Shown: piece after piece, positions 24,145 through 35,754 of the stretch
Position numbering within the stretch: the stretch's first letter is position 1
How the letters are laid out: each line of letters opens with the position of its first letter
Source: Pelodera strongyloides
Lineage: Eukaryota; Nematoda; Chromadorea; Rhabditida; Rhabditidae
Direction: 5' to 3'
DNA: 64,000 nucleotides
Assembly: GCA_036852015.1 (NCBI GenBank)
Contig: JAANDG010000587.1
Coordinates: 1-64,000, forward strand
Notes under the pieces: model-generated
Seen by the model: only the letters and a program-made list of their open reading frames with translations
Told to the model about the DNA's origin: nothing
Database searches by the model: none
Position numbers and translations under genes: made by a program

Positions 24145-24553
24145 TTACCTAGTGTCACTTGTGTCACTCTGTATTGGCTGGATCCAAATATTAGATAGAA
24201 CAGTCAGTTCCCTGCCCAGTAGCCCTTCTATTTCTTTGTATAAATCGGTCAAGGCAGAAAGATAACGCATCAAATGAAATCTAGAATTTCAGATAACTAA
24301 TATCATCAAAATTATAATAACCAACTCTGGATTCCACATGTGCTAATTGTTTGTGTGAATAACTTTTATGGAATGGGAATTTTTTGCAAGAACTTGACAA
24401 ATGTCATCATAATTCATAAATAAGGAACTTTAGAGAACAATTATTTGTACCTTACGAGAAATATACTCACGCTTGAACGCGTGACCTTTTCCGTTTTAAT
24501 AAGAGCGATAATAAAAAATTATCATCAGCTGTTTCTTTCCAAGGTGTTCCCAT
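24145..24553 (-). CDS. Putative small two-exon gene, 72 aa
   Basis: Exon 1 (24553-24471) starts MGTPWKETADD and ends at a strong GTGAGT donor. A 190-bp intron ends at ttctag, and exon 2 (24280-24145) continues in phase (FHLMRYLSALTDLYKEIEGL) to a TAA. Exon 2 looks helical and amphipathic, and the joined frame is open throughout. The stop overlaps a possible further donor (actag|gtaacg), so the true protein may be longer. I do not recognise the family. It is antisense to and between the two receptor genes. It could be chance. Confidence 0.35.
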
Positions 24554-25033
24554 CTTTATTACACAAAAATTATAATTGGCAAAACTTCCACAACTCTTAG
24601 TTAGTGACGAACGTGCGCGTACCGCATACATACGCATACTCATGTATGGACACATCATCCTTTATCGGAACGAGATAGCTCCTCGAGCGGAACGAGATAG
24701 CTCTTACAGTTTTGGTTTTACTCATATGCTCATATGCTCACATACTCACATGTACACACACAAACAATTACACACAAAGATAGGGAGATAGAGATAGAGA
24801 GAGAAACATACGGAACTTATGACGTTTTCTGGAACCACGCACGATTAAATTTAAATTAATTTGAAAGCTATTTTTGCTTTCTTTCCTCAAAATATATTAT
24901 TACTATTTGAGTTCCTCAACTTTCTTTTCTTTTTACCCTATAAGCAGTCCCTCTCATTTTCTCATCTAGCAACCAATAAAGCTTTATTTATTTAAAGATA
25001 AAATGATTAATTTTCAGAGAAAAAAAAGGATTC

Positions 25034-27845
25034 ATGATTCAATTTTTAATTTTTGGAATATCCTTTTTATACGGTTTGCCTCTACAGTTTGTCTATTCGA
25101 TAATTATATGGCGGCCATTTTTTGAACCGACAATAAATACGCCCAGCTACAATAAACTGATCGCATTCTTTGGAATTACGGTGAGTTGAGTGGAGAATAG
25201 CTTCGTGAATATAAAAAATTTACGTGATATTTAAAGCGAAATACCGGCCGGTTTTTGAAACGCATTATGGGCACCTGAATTCTCACGTATATTCATTTGC
25301 ATCAGCTGCATGGCATCAGAAAGCTGGAGCTGGTGTACTCGAGTACTCGATGTGTATCACAAACGGGCGGTATTTTGCTGTAAAATGTAAAAGCATGATT
25401 GTAAAATTATTACGTGAAACTATAGGTTTCATCCATATTTTATACAGAAAAGAGTCCTGTCATACATGGGCGAAGAAATATTGCGGCGCACGCAAATCGA
25501 GAGTGCCGCACATACCCAACTTTTTCTAAATGATAACCAAATTTCAGTGTCAACTTGCGTACGTGTCAAGCATATTAGTGGATCGGTTGCCCACATTTTT
25601 ATATGGAAATAGTGACCTCGGAAAGGGCTTTATGAAAACTTTTGCAAAGCATCGCCTAATATTTAACTTGCTGTTCTGTTTACGCATCCACACATTTGAT
25701 ATGATCCACTCGAATGGCGTAATGTTATTCTTATATCGACTGTCAACGATTTTGTTGCCCAATACTTATCAGAAGGTCAGTTGCGCATCAGTGCATTCAT
25801 AGGTTTATACTTTTACACTTTTTATTTTTATTATTTCACCCTAGCCCTGACTTGAGTGGTCCTAACTGAGATTGAACCCCCTACCTCGGGGTTGGGAATC
25901 GGGCGCGCTCACCACTAGGCTGCCAGGTCCAGTTGTGTCCAGTTGTTTTGTATAGTATAGGACAAGTACAGTAGTGTAAAAGTATAAAACACAACGCAAG
26001 TTTAGGAAGGTAGTACCACACTGCTTTACTATACGCAGTGGCTAATACACCGCGACACAGTATATGTACAATGTAGCAATGTGGCACAGTACTAAGAGTA
26101 CAAAGGACAAGTATCGTACAAGTATTGTACAAGTATGTATAAAACAGGACAAATATAGTACAAGTATAGTATAGGACAAGTATAGTACAGTAGAAGTACA
26201 AGGCATATCGACCTATTTATTGCTCATTTGCCGTTTTAAATCTAGCCAGCTGTATGCATTTTCTTTCAGGTATTTTCCAACTTCTTTCTTGTCGTTGTAC
26301 TACCCTTCTGTCTCATACCTCTTCTCGTTACACATTCTCTGTGGATATCACCAGACTTTCTCGATTATAATATAACGTCGACAGGATATATAGCCCCGTA
26401 CTTGAATGACGTAATTTTCGTTTTTTTATATGCACGAAAAATGAGATCGTGCAATTTTCAAATTCGACGTTTATAGTTGGTAAACTAATTTGCGGATAAC
26501 TTGTTTCATAATTGAATCCAAGAAAAGAAGTAGACAAATACGTTTTTGTTACTGGGGCTGTTAATGGCGGTTACTTCGCCTGACTCGCGCCAACGTTCCA
26601 CCGCGCATCTATATTTACGCGCTAGGATGTCGGGGCGCACCAGCGGAGCGGTACCTTGGTACCTAATTATATTCTTCCAGTATGTTTATGCTAATCTTAC
26701 AGGAGTATCGCACTACGCTTCTCTGGACCGTGCTCTATCGAGTTATCGCCATTCCCCTAGCATTCGGCATCCTTTTAGTACTCGTACTAAAAGCGTCCCG
26801 AAAAACCGCCTCGTCTAAATCCAAAAAGCAAATGATCATCCGGGGAGTCTGCACATTCATACAGTGCAATGCGGCAACGATGTATGATGTGAGTAATATA
26901 CAGCGAGACTTTTTCGGCCTCTGGCTATCTTCGAAAATCTTTTTGAAACCGATGACTTCGGTATCCTTAGGCCTCATGCATGAATACCAAGCAAAAAAAA
27001 TGAGTAATATAAAAAGCGCGACCTACGACCTATGTTAGACCTTTATTTCATGCTTGTGCATCGCTATATATAAAACACTGAACATCATTCAATCACAGAG
27101 AAATAACCTTTTGAGAATCGCTCAATAAACACGTGTTATTACTTCCAGTATGTTTGGTAATTTTGAAGACAATTATAAATAATCAATCTTTCACGCTTCA
27201 AGGGCGTGCACCTTTAATCAAGGGGGTAGAGTACAGGTTTTTAAATAAATATTTAAATATTTATTTATTTAAAAACCTGTACTCTACCCCCTTGATTGTT
27301 TTTGCTTATGACATGAAGATTTTTGCTTATGGCATGTTCCGCAGAGTTTCTGAGCAGTAGACGACGGGGTCCAGTAAAGACGGCAATGGCTTTTAGAACC
27401 ATTCACACAGACACAATGGGTTAGAAGACGTTTAGAACATCTACCAACTTCCGTCATTCAGTTATTCCTTGTTTGGAAGGATCGTACGGATAGTGAAATA
27501 TGGTATCTAATTGGTAATTGGCTCCACGATCTGATGTTTCACGTACAACCATTTCTACTATTGCTTTTCACGTAAGTAAAAAAAAATACGTAATTTTTGA
27601 GTACTGTACAAATTCCAAATCCTACTTATTAAGACGCTCTAAATTTCCTCAATAAACGCTCAATTCATCTCATAGATAAAATGTTCAATAGGTATGTGGG
27701 GCGTTGTCTACGAAGCGAAATTCCGCGACTCGCCGCGCAAAAAAAGCGTAGCCACACAGTGTACCGGGGAGGCTGTACAATGCCAGATAGCGCATCTGAG
27801 GAGCGCGCTCACTTGCCGCATCCTCTCCAAAACGTACAGTCCTAA
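25034..27845 (+). CDS. Srg-like serpentine chemoreceptor, paralogue 2
   Basis: Exons 25034-25180, 25548-25775, 26270-26410, 26703-26888, 27462-27571 and 27692-27845 (stop TAA) join in frame to 321 residues. Donors gtgagt, gtcagt, gtaatt, gtgagt, gtaagt; acceptors tttcag, tttcag, ttacag, attcag, aatag. The first three exons are the same length as in the upstream paralogue (147, 228, 141 bp) and exon phases are identical. Shared blocks include FGISFLYGLP, YNKLIAFFGIT-like, DRLPTF, LRIHTF, GYIAPYLN and HDLMFH. A ttttcag lies 16 bases before the ATG. The last exon is the least conserved and its acceptor is weak, so the C-terminus is less certain. Introns 1, 2 and 4 have each gained different repeats. 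Expected to act as a ciliary chemoreceptor, as for the neighbour. Confidence 0.72.
25231..25384. mobile_element. CCGGCC-type TTAA MITE in receptor intron 1
   Basis: Left end TTAAAGCGAAATACCGG intact; right end acgggcggtattttgctgtaaa decayed. Shortened to ~154 bp. Not present in the matching intron of the paralogue. Confidence 0.75.
25856..25929 (-). mobile_element. tRNA-like head of a second SINE type
   Basis: On the minus strand this reads as a tRNA-like molecule of ~74 nt: GGACCTGGCAGCCTAGTGG start, a box A segment (agcctagtggtgagcgcgcc), a stem-loop around attcccaaccccgag and box B GGTTCAATCTC. Stem pairing is imperfect, so a functional tRNA is unlikely. It sits in intron 2 of the second receptor gene. 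The sequence to its right (25930-26200) may be its body or a separate repeat. Confidence 0.6.
25930..26205. repeat. Degenerate GTACAAGTA repeats
   Basis: Irregular tandem copies of gtacaagta, gtatagtataggacaagta and related words, densest at 26090-26200. Lies in the second receptor's intron 2. Confidence 0.7.
27216..27297. repeat. 82-bp palindrome in receptor intron 4
   Basis: aatcaagggggtagagtaca... is mirrored by ...tgtactctacccccttgatt, with arms of ~35 bp separated by a few AT bases. The arms are perfect or nearly so. The left flank (cacgcttcaagggcgtgcac) belongs to a dispersed repeat family also seen near 14270 and 43850, so the palindrome may be an inverted junction of two such repeats. 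Confidence 0.9.
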
Positions 27846-29050
27846 AAGCCCTCACTTGTTGTTTTTTACCACCATATTTTCAGACAACAAGCTCGCGATC
27901 TTGTTCGGAGTGCATTTTGTGGGCGTCCACGATTTTCTATGCAAACGCAGACAAACTTACTAGCCATTTCGGACACACGAAGGAATCCAACAGTAGCGCC
28001 CACATCTGCTCGTAGCCGCCAAGACTTCACACGCGGCCGATCACGCTCAAGTACGCGTTAAAACGCTATGACAGCCGGTTTTTGAAACGAATTCCCATGA
28101 CGTATTCCCATGGTGTGAAAACTACCGCGCGGTTTTAGAGTAATTGCATTCATACTTTTCAAAAATCAGCCGTCGTATTGCTTTGAATGGACTAAATATT
28201 TTCAATAAATAATTTTACCTTTGGGTTTTTGTTACACGTTTACCGAGAAGCAGGAGTGCACACGGCCAATAGAAACTCGCGGAGAATCTCCTCTCAATTG
28301 CTTACCTCCTACCTTTGACATACGGTAGGTTAATGAACAAGGATGATAAATCACTGATAAAAAAATACTGTACAACTCCAGTTCAAATACACCCACAGTG
28401 TTGACAAAATTCATGGAAATCACAGAAACTCAACAAGCTGCACAGCGTTGTATGTATCAGGGATGAGTAGGCATGAGTTACCCATCAAACACATTTCACT
28501 CTTTACAAAACAAACATAATGAAGTGCCCAGGCCCATACAGTAAATTGCAAGCCCCATTTAAGCAATCAGAATCACTGGACCATAGAAAAACAACCAAAT
28601 AAACTGATATACCGAGTAAACTTCCCTGGTAAAGCTTTATGATGGGAAGTCATACTTGGTAAACATCAAACTCTGTAATTCCCCCACATCACACTGAATC
28701 TTCACGGTCCATGGACATGGAACACAGCAACAACGCATCAACAAGGCACCAATAACGCATCAGACGCATCGGAAGCACAGAGACAAACGTGAAAATAGCA
28801 CGACCGTCAACAATAAAATCCACATGCCAAAAATCAACAGCGAACAAGTGCGAACAGAATTGGAAAGAGTTAGGTCCTTCATGTGGCCTTCTTAGAACGA
28901 ATCGAAGGCGATGTGAAACGAGATCAGCAGGACACGGCTCCGCAGTAGGATGTTACCTAAACATTTAGACATATATTCTTCTAGACATATAACTGCTTTT
29001 ATCATCATGCTCAGTGCAACTACAAAGTGAAACCTGGATAATGTTCGCGA
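27846..29050. other. No gene recognised
   Basis: 28070-28190 is a degenerate CCGGCC-type MITE (cagccggtttttgaaacg / tttcaaaaatcagccg). Otherwise nothing supported. Confidence 0.4.
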
Positions 29051-29339
29051 TAACCCCAATTTCGAGCGGGTAGAAAGAGAATAATTCTAAGTGGCGCACT
29101 TGCGGCGAACCTGCCGCACACACTTTTCTTGGCATGGGATCTTACATGCTCTTTCAAAACCCTTCAAAAAGTTACCACATGCGCGCAATATTGTCGCCGC
29201 GCAAACCGATTTTTCCGCATTAGGTGATCAGCGAACAACACGTAGAGGTGCGCGCAATCAAATTTCAATATTATATTTGTCCTCTGATAGGTCTTCAAGT
29301 GTTTGACGTAAATTCACACCGTCAACCAAGTAGCTGGCA

Positions 29340-29486
29340 TTAAAGAGTCAGACCCAGTTCAGGCAACCGCTATGCGAACGGTTTTTTTTCTGGAAATTCG
29401 CGTGCGTATCTTTCTACATTAATAGTAAAGTTAAAATATCGGATAGTCAAAAATGGGGGTTACCTGAACTGGGCCTGATCCTTTAA
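29340..29486. mobile_element. 147-bp TTAA MITE related to the 418-bp palindrome
   Basis: TTAAAGAGTCAGACCCAG at the left; CTGGGCCTGATCCTTTAA at the right, the inverted repeat extending through ttcaggcaacc / ggttacctgaa. The terminal AAAGGGTCAGGCCC motif links it to 2457-2874. It is inserted in unit A only, and flanking sequence is continuous across this site in units B and C. Confidence 0.8.
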
Positions 29487-29590
29487 GTGGAAAGACTGAG
29501 TCCGTAACTCTGCCACTTCTTTCTTAATCATCATATTCCATATTCCATAGTAAGCTTGCAAACAGTGACTTTTCGGTTTCAACAACTCAC

Positions 29591-29751
29591 CTTTTCCTAA
29601 TCGATATGCTTCCCCTTCCAGTGGATGCAGGCACAAACGATATGTGGTCGAATCGTCAATATATACATCCACGAAGAATGGTGTAGTCTTGGTGTAGAAT
29701 TGTGGAACTGTGCATCTACAGATGGATCGCCACGGAGAGTTGTACGAAGCC
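29591..29751 (-). pseudogene. Remnant coding exon in repeat unit A
   Basis: A 161-bp minus-strand open exon bounded by acceptor acatttcag and donor gtgagt, encoding residues that include PQFYTKTTPFFVDVYIDD and YRLCLHPLEG. The matching exons in units B (about 32625-32790) and C (about 36060-36220) have an in-frame TAG just before the VDVYIDD block, so they are broken. The family is not recognised and no complete gene could be assembled. Confidence 0.35.
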
Positions 29752-30004
29752 CTGAAATGTTGTGAAGCAGTATGCGCTATCTTCTCAGAGTTCTACATGT
29801 GTTTTTCGTTGGCATTCGCCAACAGATTTGTCACTGGGCTTTCTCTCTAATAGCTAATTCTCTCTCAGCTCTCAATAAATCTAAATATTTTACGCTTCAG
29901 AACGTGCTCCTTTATTTCTGGCTTAGTGGGCCTCTCATCTGCTTCTCTCTCAAACAGACCCACACACATGCCAACACCCACGCTCACACACACCCACGCA
30001 CCAG

Positions 30005-30223
30005 GGCATAAAGCTCGTCGGGAAAAACTCAAAACCACCATCCAAATATATGCATTGTTTCCGAAACTTGCACCTCTTTATGATACGTTTCTGATTTTCA
30101 CCATACTTACTATTCTAATCCCGACGGTGGTATGGCTACGAGCTCAATACCACCGTCTAAATTTATGCAATATGCTAATTCGGATGGTGGTTTCGTCGGG
30201 CAGAGCGTCAACGAGTTTATGCC
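30005..30223. mobile_element. 219-bp inverted-repeat element, copy 1
   Basis: Ends GGCATAAA and TTTATGCC, with inner arms aaaccaccatcc and ggatggtggtt. An 8-bp direct repeat ccacgcac flanks it (29994-30001 and 30227-30234). A second copy is at 41028-41245. It is absent from units B and C. The 8-9 bp duplications suggest an hAT- or Mutator-like transposase. Confidence 0.75.
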
Positions 30224-30432
30224 ATGCCACGCACACCTACTTTCTTTCGATGCTTAATCTCTCACCAGAACTAAACCATAACTCTCCAGCCCAATTTCTC
30301 TCCTCTTCCACTCTCTATAATATAATCTCTCTATCTACGGTCTCCAACACGCCTGAAAAGATTCCTACATTCACCAAACATAATATGCAGCGACATTTGA
30401 TATATTTTATTCCCTTGTTAAAGTTGCTTACG

Positions 30433-31567
30433 CTTAATTCTATGTCCTTTGTACAGGCTTCCACGACGCACTTGCTTGGTAAACCTCAAACCATAATAGG
30501 CTAGATTCCTAACATGAAAAGGGCAACAACACATTTATCCAAGAAGCGTCTTAACGAGAGGAAGCTGATCTAAGGGTGAGATCAAATCACAGTAATACTC
30601 GAATCGTGATACTCGAAAGTGTGACCTAAATGCACACAGATAAGCATAGAGGGGGACAGAAGCCTTGTTCAACAACAAAAGAGTCACCACTGAAGTTGTA
30701 CAAGATCATGGGGAAGTATATGTTGAGATGACAAGGTGCAAGAACCCAACTCTCAGATTGTAGTTGCGGAACAGTTCTCCAATTTCTCAGGGTTAGGCCA
30801 ATATTGGTAGACTAGGGATACCCAACCGCCAGAGGTTAAACAACCCAAATGCATCTTCGCCAAGAACCAAGAAACATCTTTTTCGGTTGAGAATGTTTTA
30901 CTGCGCGATTTCCGAGAGGCGTTTCGGCTGGGAATTGTCCAGTGAAAGCACTATACTCGTGCAAGCCACGGTGGGGATCTACAGCCGTCACCCAGTACCT
31001 AGTCTGAAGTGGGCGAACCGATCGCCGCCCACCAACAAGGCGCCTCCCTTCGGCATTTACTCTCTGTGGCGAATGTGCAGCACTCGGAAATCGCGCAGTA
31101 AAACATTCTCAACCGAAAAATATGTTCCTTGGTTCTTGGCGAAGATACAAATGGGAAGTTTAACCAATGGAGGCTGGGTACCCCTAATCTACCAATATTG
31201 GTCCTAACCCTGAGAAATCGGAGAGCTGTTCCGCAACTGCAATCTGAGAGTTGGGTTCTTGCACCTTGTCATCTCAACATATACTTCCCCATGATCTTGT
31301 ACAACTTCAGTGGTGACTCTCAAGTTGTTGAACTAGGCTTCTGTCACCCTCTATGATTTTTTGTGTGCATTTAGGCCACACTTTCGAGTATCTCGATTCG
31401 ATTACTACTGTGATTTGTCTCCCCCTTAGATCAGTTTCTTCTTGCTAAGACACTTATTGGATAAATGTGTTGTTGCTCTTTTCACATTAGAAATCTAGCC
31501 TATTAGACTTTGAGGTTCACCAAGCAAAGTGCACGGTGGAAGCTTGTACAAAGAACATAGAATTAAG
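30433..31567. repeat. ~1.13 kb fold-back, copy 1 (unit A)
   Basis: Left arm 30433-30916 is mirrored by right arm 31083-31567 with scattered mismatches; for example cttaattctatg versus catagaattaag at the outer ends, and ctgcgcgatttccgag versus ctcggaaatcgcgcag at the inner ends. The single-copy loop is ~166 bp (30917-31082). Open frames in the loop and right arm (e.g. KWANRSPPTNKAPPFGIYS) recur in all copies but also differ by frame, so coding is doubtful. Confidence 0.85.
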
Positions 31568-31746
31568 TGTCAGCAACTTTACCAAAGGGTTAAAACAAAA
31601 AACGGGACCAAATGTCGCTCTGTAATTAAGTTTGATAAATGCAGGAATCTGTAGTACTATAAGAAACTAACAACTAGCGAGTAGAGTTAACTCAACAGAC
31701 GTGGTGAATTACTTTTTATAAGGTGTGAATAAGCTTATCCATTCGA

Positions 31747-31945
31747 TTACTCAAATTGCGCGCTTTGAACAAAAATATGTATCTTATCATTCAGTGAATC
31801 AATGGTGAAAACAAAACTCAGCTTGCCGTTGGAATCCTCCTTCTCGTGGTGGGCATTGTTGTTCTTGTTGTCCTCGTTAGCCTTGATGCAGTCGTCGTTG
31901 TGCTGCTTCTTGTGGGTGATATAGTCCAGAAGTCATTTTCCGCCC
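31747..31945 (-). pseudogene. Remnant charged coding exon, copy in unit A
   Basis: The minus frame encodes a Lys/Asn/Asp/His-rich stretch (YITHKKQHNDD, AHHEKEDSNGKLSFVFT) ending at a TAA at 31747-31749. Codons end mostly in C or G, as in well-expressed genes and unlike the AT-rich surroundings, so this strand was probably coding. A TGA lies where the unit C copy has CGA. The hydrophobic plus-strand frame over it is the shadow. Family unknown. Confidence 0.35.
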
Positions 31946-33118
31946 ATGTTCCTGCTTCGACATCGACAATACTTCACTTCGGTAGAAACGCACGGGAGTT
32001 GACGGGAGGTCCAGCTAGAATGGCGTACATATGTGATAATGAACCTTATATACGTGAAAATACGCACGAAAATAAATAACCCAAAATATGCAAAGTTGCA
32101 AATGGTCGCTAAAAGTAGACAAGAGAAGTTACGAAACACAAGAAAGTTACGAAACAGAAGTCATTATGAATGCAAGGCATAGCGTAAAAAATTCCGAGAC
32201 ACACACAAAATATGTTAATTTGAAGCATGCTAATTTTATTTTATGCTAATGTGCGCGGGAGGGATATTTTTCTGAAAGAGAGACGAGCTACGAAGGAGAG
32301 AGAGAGAGAGAGAGAGATTGTGGCGAACCTGCCGCACACAGTTTTCTTGGCATACATTATTCATTGACCTTCCAAAAAGCCCTCGAAGTGCGCGCAAAAC
32401 TATCGCCGCCCACGCATAATTTTCCGCATTACGTCAGCAGCGAACAACATTGCATACGCACGCGCAATCAAATTTCAATCTTGTATTTGTCCTATGTCTT
32501 CAAGTGTTTAAGTAAATTCACAAGTAGCCGGCAGGAAGCACGAAGTGGCAAGACTCAGCCCATTTCTTCATATTACGTAGTAATTTTGCAAATAGTGACT
32601 TTTCGCTTTAAACAACTCACCTTCTCGTAATCGACATGCGTCCCTTCCACTGGATGCAGGCACAAACGATAAGCGGTCGAATCGTCAATATATACATCCA
32701 TGAAGCACTACTTGGTGTAGAATGGAAGGACTGTGCTTCTACAGACGGATGGACATAGAGAGTTCTTGAGTTCTGCGATGCCCTGCAAATACTGTGAAGC
32801 AGTATGTGCTATCTTCTAGCTAGAGTTCTAGATTCTAGTAGTCTTAATTGGCACACAAGATTTGTTTCTCAATGGCATTCGCCCAATAGATTTGTCACTG
32901 AGCTCTCTAATGTCTAATTCTCTTTCAGCCCCCTCTAAACCTTAATCTCTTACGATTACGCTTCAAGAGCATGATTCTTTATTCCAGATTCCTGGCTTAG
33001 TGGACCTCTCATCTGCATCTCAATCAAACGCACCCACACAACACACACGTACACATACACACATATACACACACGCACGCATGCACGCACGCACACACAC
33101 ACATACAACGAAACTCAA

Positions 33119-33646
33119 GAGTTGCGCGCGGCAACAGTTTGGGGGTGTTTTCCGCAAAAGAATTTGATGCGCGCCGCAAAAGTTTTTTCACCGACTCTGG
33201 TTGCCGTTTTGGTGCGGGAAACACCCCCAAACTGTTGCGGGAAACACCCCCAAACCGTTGCCGAAAAGGTGCGGAAACGGTGCGGGATAAGTAGCAACTG
33301 CAAAAAGAAAGCAGCGTGTTGGATTCGAACCCTACACTCTTGTTGGATAATTTCTCTGAACAGCGCCTTAGACCACTCGGCCTCACGACACATGTGAGAT
33401 CTGTGCTTGCGGAAAAATATTAGTACAACAACTGCACTTACGGCAGATCCTCGGAGCGCTTTCAAAAACGTTGCCGAAAAGGTGCGGAAATGGTGCGGGG
33501 CGCAAGTTGCGCGCCGCATCATTTCCGCACCGTTTCCGCACCTTTTCCGGAAACACTTTGCGCGCCATTTCTATTCCGCGCGCATTTTGTTTCCCATTCC
33601 TTTGCGGCGCGCATTTTGTTTCCCGAAATGGTGCGGCGCGCAACTC
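33119..33646. mobile_element. GC-rich insertion in unit B with tRNA-like segment
   Basis: Bounded by gagttgcgcgc and gcgcgcaactc (11-bp inverted repeat). The body has many copies of ggtgcggaaa / tttccgcacc in both orientations. At about 33316-33391, on the minus strand, is a tRNA-like stretch: ggccgagtggtctaaggcg resembles box A of Leu/Ser tRNAs and gggttcgaatcc resembles box B. Its anticodon stem does not pair, so it is a tRNA pseudogene or SINE head. Units A and C lack the whole block. Confidence 0.65.
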
Positions 33647-33894
33647 ATCGGCTCTCAGTGATACGCACACACCCTCACACTCCCACACCTACTTTTCTCT
33701 CAATGCTTCACCTCTCACCATACTTAACTGTATTACACTACAACTCCCTCAGACAATTTATCTCCTCTTGCACCCTCTATAAGCTCTTATATACGTTCCC
33801 AAACCAAACACGCCTGAAAAGATTACTACATTCACCAAACATAATATGCAGCGACATTTGATATTTTTTTATTCCCTTGTTAAAGTTGCTTACG

Positions 33895-35026
33895 CTTAAT
33901 TACATGTCCTTGCACAAGCTTCCACGACGCACTTGCTTGGTAAACCTCAAGCCCTAATAGGCTAGATTCCTGACGGAAAAGAGCAACAACACATTTATCC
34001 AAGAAGCGTCTTAACGAGAGGAAGCTGATCTAAGGGTGAGATCAAATCACAGTAGTACTCGAATCGTGATACTCGAAAGCGCGACCTGAATGCGCACAGA
34101 AAAGCATAAAGGGGGACAAAAGCCTAGCTCACCAACAAGAGAGTCGCCGCTGAAGTTGTACAAGATCATGGGGAAGTAGATGTTGAGATAACAAGGTGCA
34201 AGAACCCAACTCTCAGATTGCAGTTGCAGAACAGCTCTCTGATTTCTCAGGGTTAGGCCAATATTGGTAGACTAGGGATACCCAACCGCCAGAGGTTAAA
34301 CGACCCAAATGCATCTTCGCCAAGAACCAAGGAACATCTTTTTCGGTTGAGAATGTTTTACTGCGCGATTTCCGAGAGGCGTTTCGGCTGGGAATTTTCC
34401 AGTGTATGCACTACTCATGCAAACCCCGGTGGGGATCTACAGCCATCACCCAGTACCTAGTCTGAAGTGGGCGAACCGATCGCCGCCCACCAACAAGGCG
34501 CCTCCCTTCGGCATTTACTCTCTGTGGCGAATGTGCAGCACTCGGAAATCGCGCCGTAAAACATTCTCAACCGAAAAAGATGTCCCTTGGTTCTTGGCGA
34601 AGATGCAAATGGGAAGTTTAACCAATGGAGGTTGGGTACCCCTAGTCTACCAATATTGGTCCTAACCCTGAGAAACCAGAGGGCTGTTCCACAACTGCAA
34701 TCTGAGAGTTGGGTTCTTGCACCTTGTCATCTCAACAGCTACTTCCCTCATGTTCTTGTACAACTTCAGTGGTGACCCACTTGTTGTTGAACTAGGCTTC
34801 TGCCACCCTCTATGATTTTTTGTGTGCACTTAGGCCACACCTTCGAGTATCACTATTCGATTACTACTGTGATTTGTCTCCCCCTTAGATCAGTTTCTTC
34901 TTGCTAAGACACTTATTGGATAAATGTGTTGTTGCTCTTTTCACATTAGAAATCTAGCCTATTAGATTTTGAGGTTCACCAAGCAAAGTGCACGGTGGAA
35001 GCTTGTACAAAGAACATAGAATTAAG
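33895..35026. repeat. ~1.13 kb fold-back, copy 2 (unit B)
   Basis: Same arms and loop as 30433-31567, length 1,132 bp. The 87-residue open frame at 34402-34665 is nearly identical to that in copy 3. Confidence 0.85.
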
Positions 35027-35754
35027 TGTCAGCATTACCAAAGGGTTAAAACAAAAAACGGGACCAAATGTCGCTGTGTAATTAATTAAGTTTGATAAAT
35101 GCAGGAATCTGTAGTACTATAAGAAACTAACAACTAGCGAGTAGACGACAGACGTGGTGAATTTCTTTTTGTAAGGTGTGAATAAGCTTATCCATTCGAT
35201 TACTCAAATTGCGCGCTTTGAACAAAAATATGTATCTTATCATTCAGTGAAGCAACGGTGAAAACAAAACTCAGCTTGCCGTTGGAATCCTCCTTCTCGT
35301 GGTGGGCATTGTTGTTCTTGTTGTCCTCGTTAGCTTTGATGCAGTCGTCGTTGTGCTGCTTCTTGTGGGTGATATAGTCCAGAAGTCATTTTCCGCCCAT
35401 GTTCCTGCTTCGACATCGACAATACTTCACTTCGGTAGAAACGCACGGGAGGTCCAGCTAGAATGGCGTACATATGTGATAATGAACCTTATGTACGTGA
35501 AAATACGCACGAAAATGAATAACCCAAAATATGCAAAGTTGCAAATGGTCGCTAAAAGTAGACAAGAGAAGTTACGAAACACAAGAAAGTTACGAAACAG
35601 AAGTCATTATGAATGCAAGGCATAGCGTAAACAATTCCGAGACACACACAAAATATGTTAATTTGAAGCATGCTAATTTTATTTTATGCTAATGTGCGCG
35701 GGAGGGATATTTTTCTGAAAGAGAGACGAGCTACGAAGGAGAGAGAGAGAGAGA

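Larger units (their letters stand above)
29060..32315. repeat. Large tandem repeat, unit A
   Basis: First and most diverged of three direct repeats. Landmarks shared with units B and C in the same order: ggcgaacctgccgcacaca, the caaatttcaata block, the gatgtatatattgacgattc block, CA-rich sequence, the ~1.13 kb fold-back and the ttgttcttgttgtcctcgtt block. Unit A alone carries a TTAA MITE (29340-29486) and a 219-bp inverted-repeat element (30005-30223). Confidence 0.85.
32316..35754. repeat. Large tandem repeat, unit B
   Basis: Direct repeat 3,439 bp long, about 2,880 bp after removing a ~560-bp insertion near 33100-33660. It is much closer to unit C than to A. It contains a fold-back at 33895-35026. 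Confidence 0.88.

Noticed and set aside
25856..25929. Candidate functional tRNA in receptor intron
   Set aside because: Good box A/B but imperfect stems and embedded in repeat-like sequence; treated as a SINE head.
31846..32079. Hydrophobic Val/Leu-rich plus-strand frame in the tandem units
   Set aside because: It is the antisense shadow of the Lys/Asn/Asp-rich minus-strand frame, whose codons end in C/G as expected for real coding sequence.
33316..33391. Candidate functional tRNA-Leu on the minus strand
   Set aside because: Box A and box B look right, but the anticodon and T stems do not pair, so it is a pseudogene or SINE head.
33115..33861. Several 90-135 residue frames in the GC-rich insertion of unit B
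   Set aside because: All frames are open because the repeat lacks stops; no domain, and two sister units lack the sequence.
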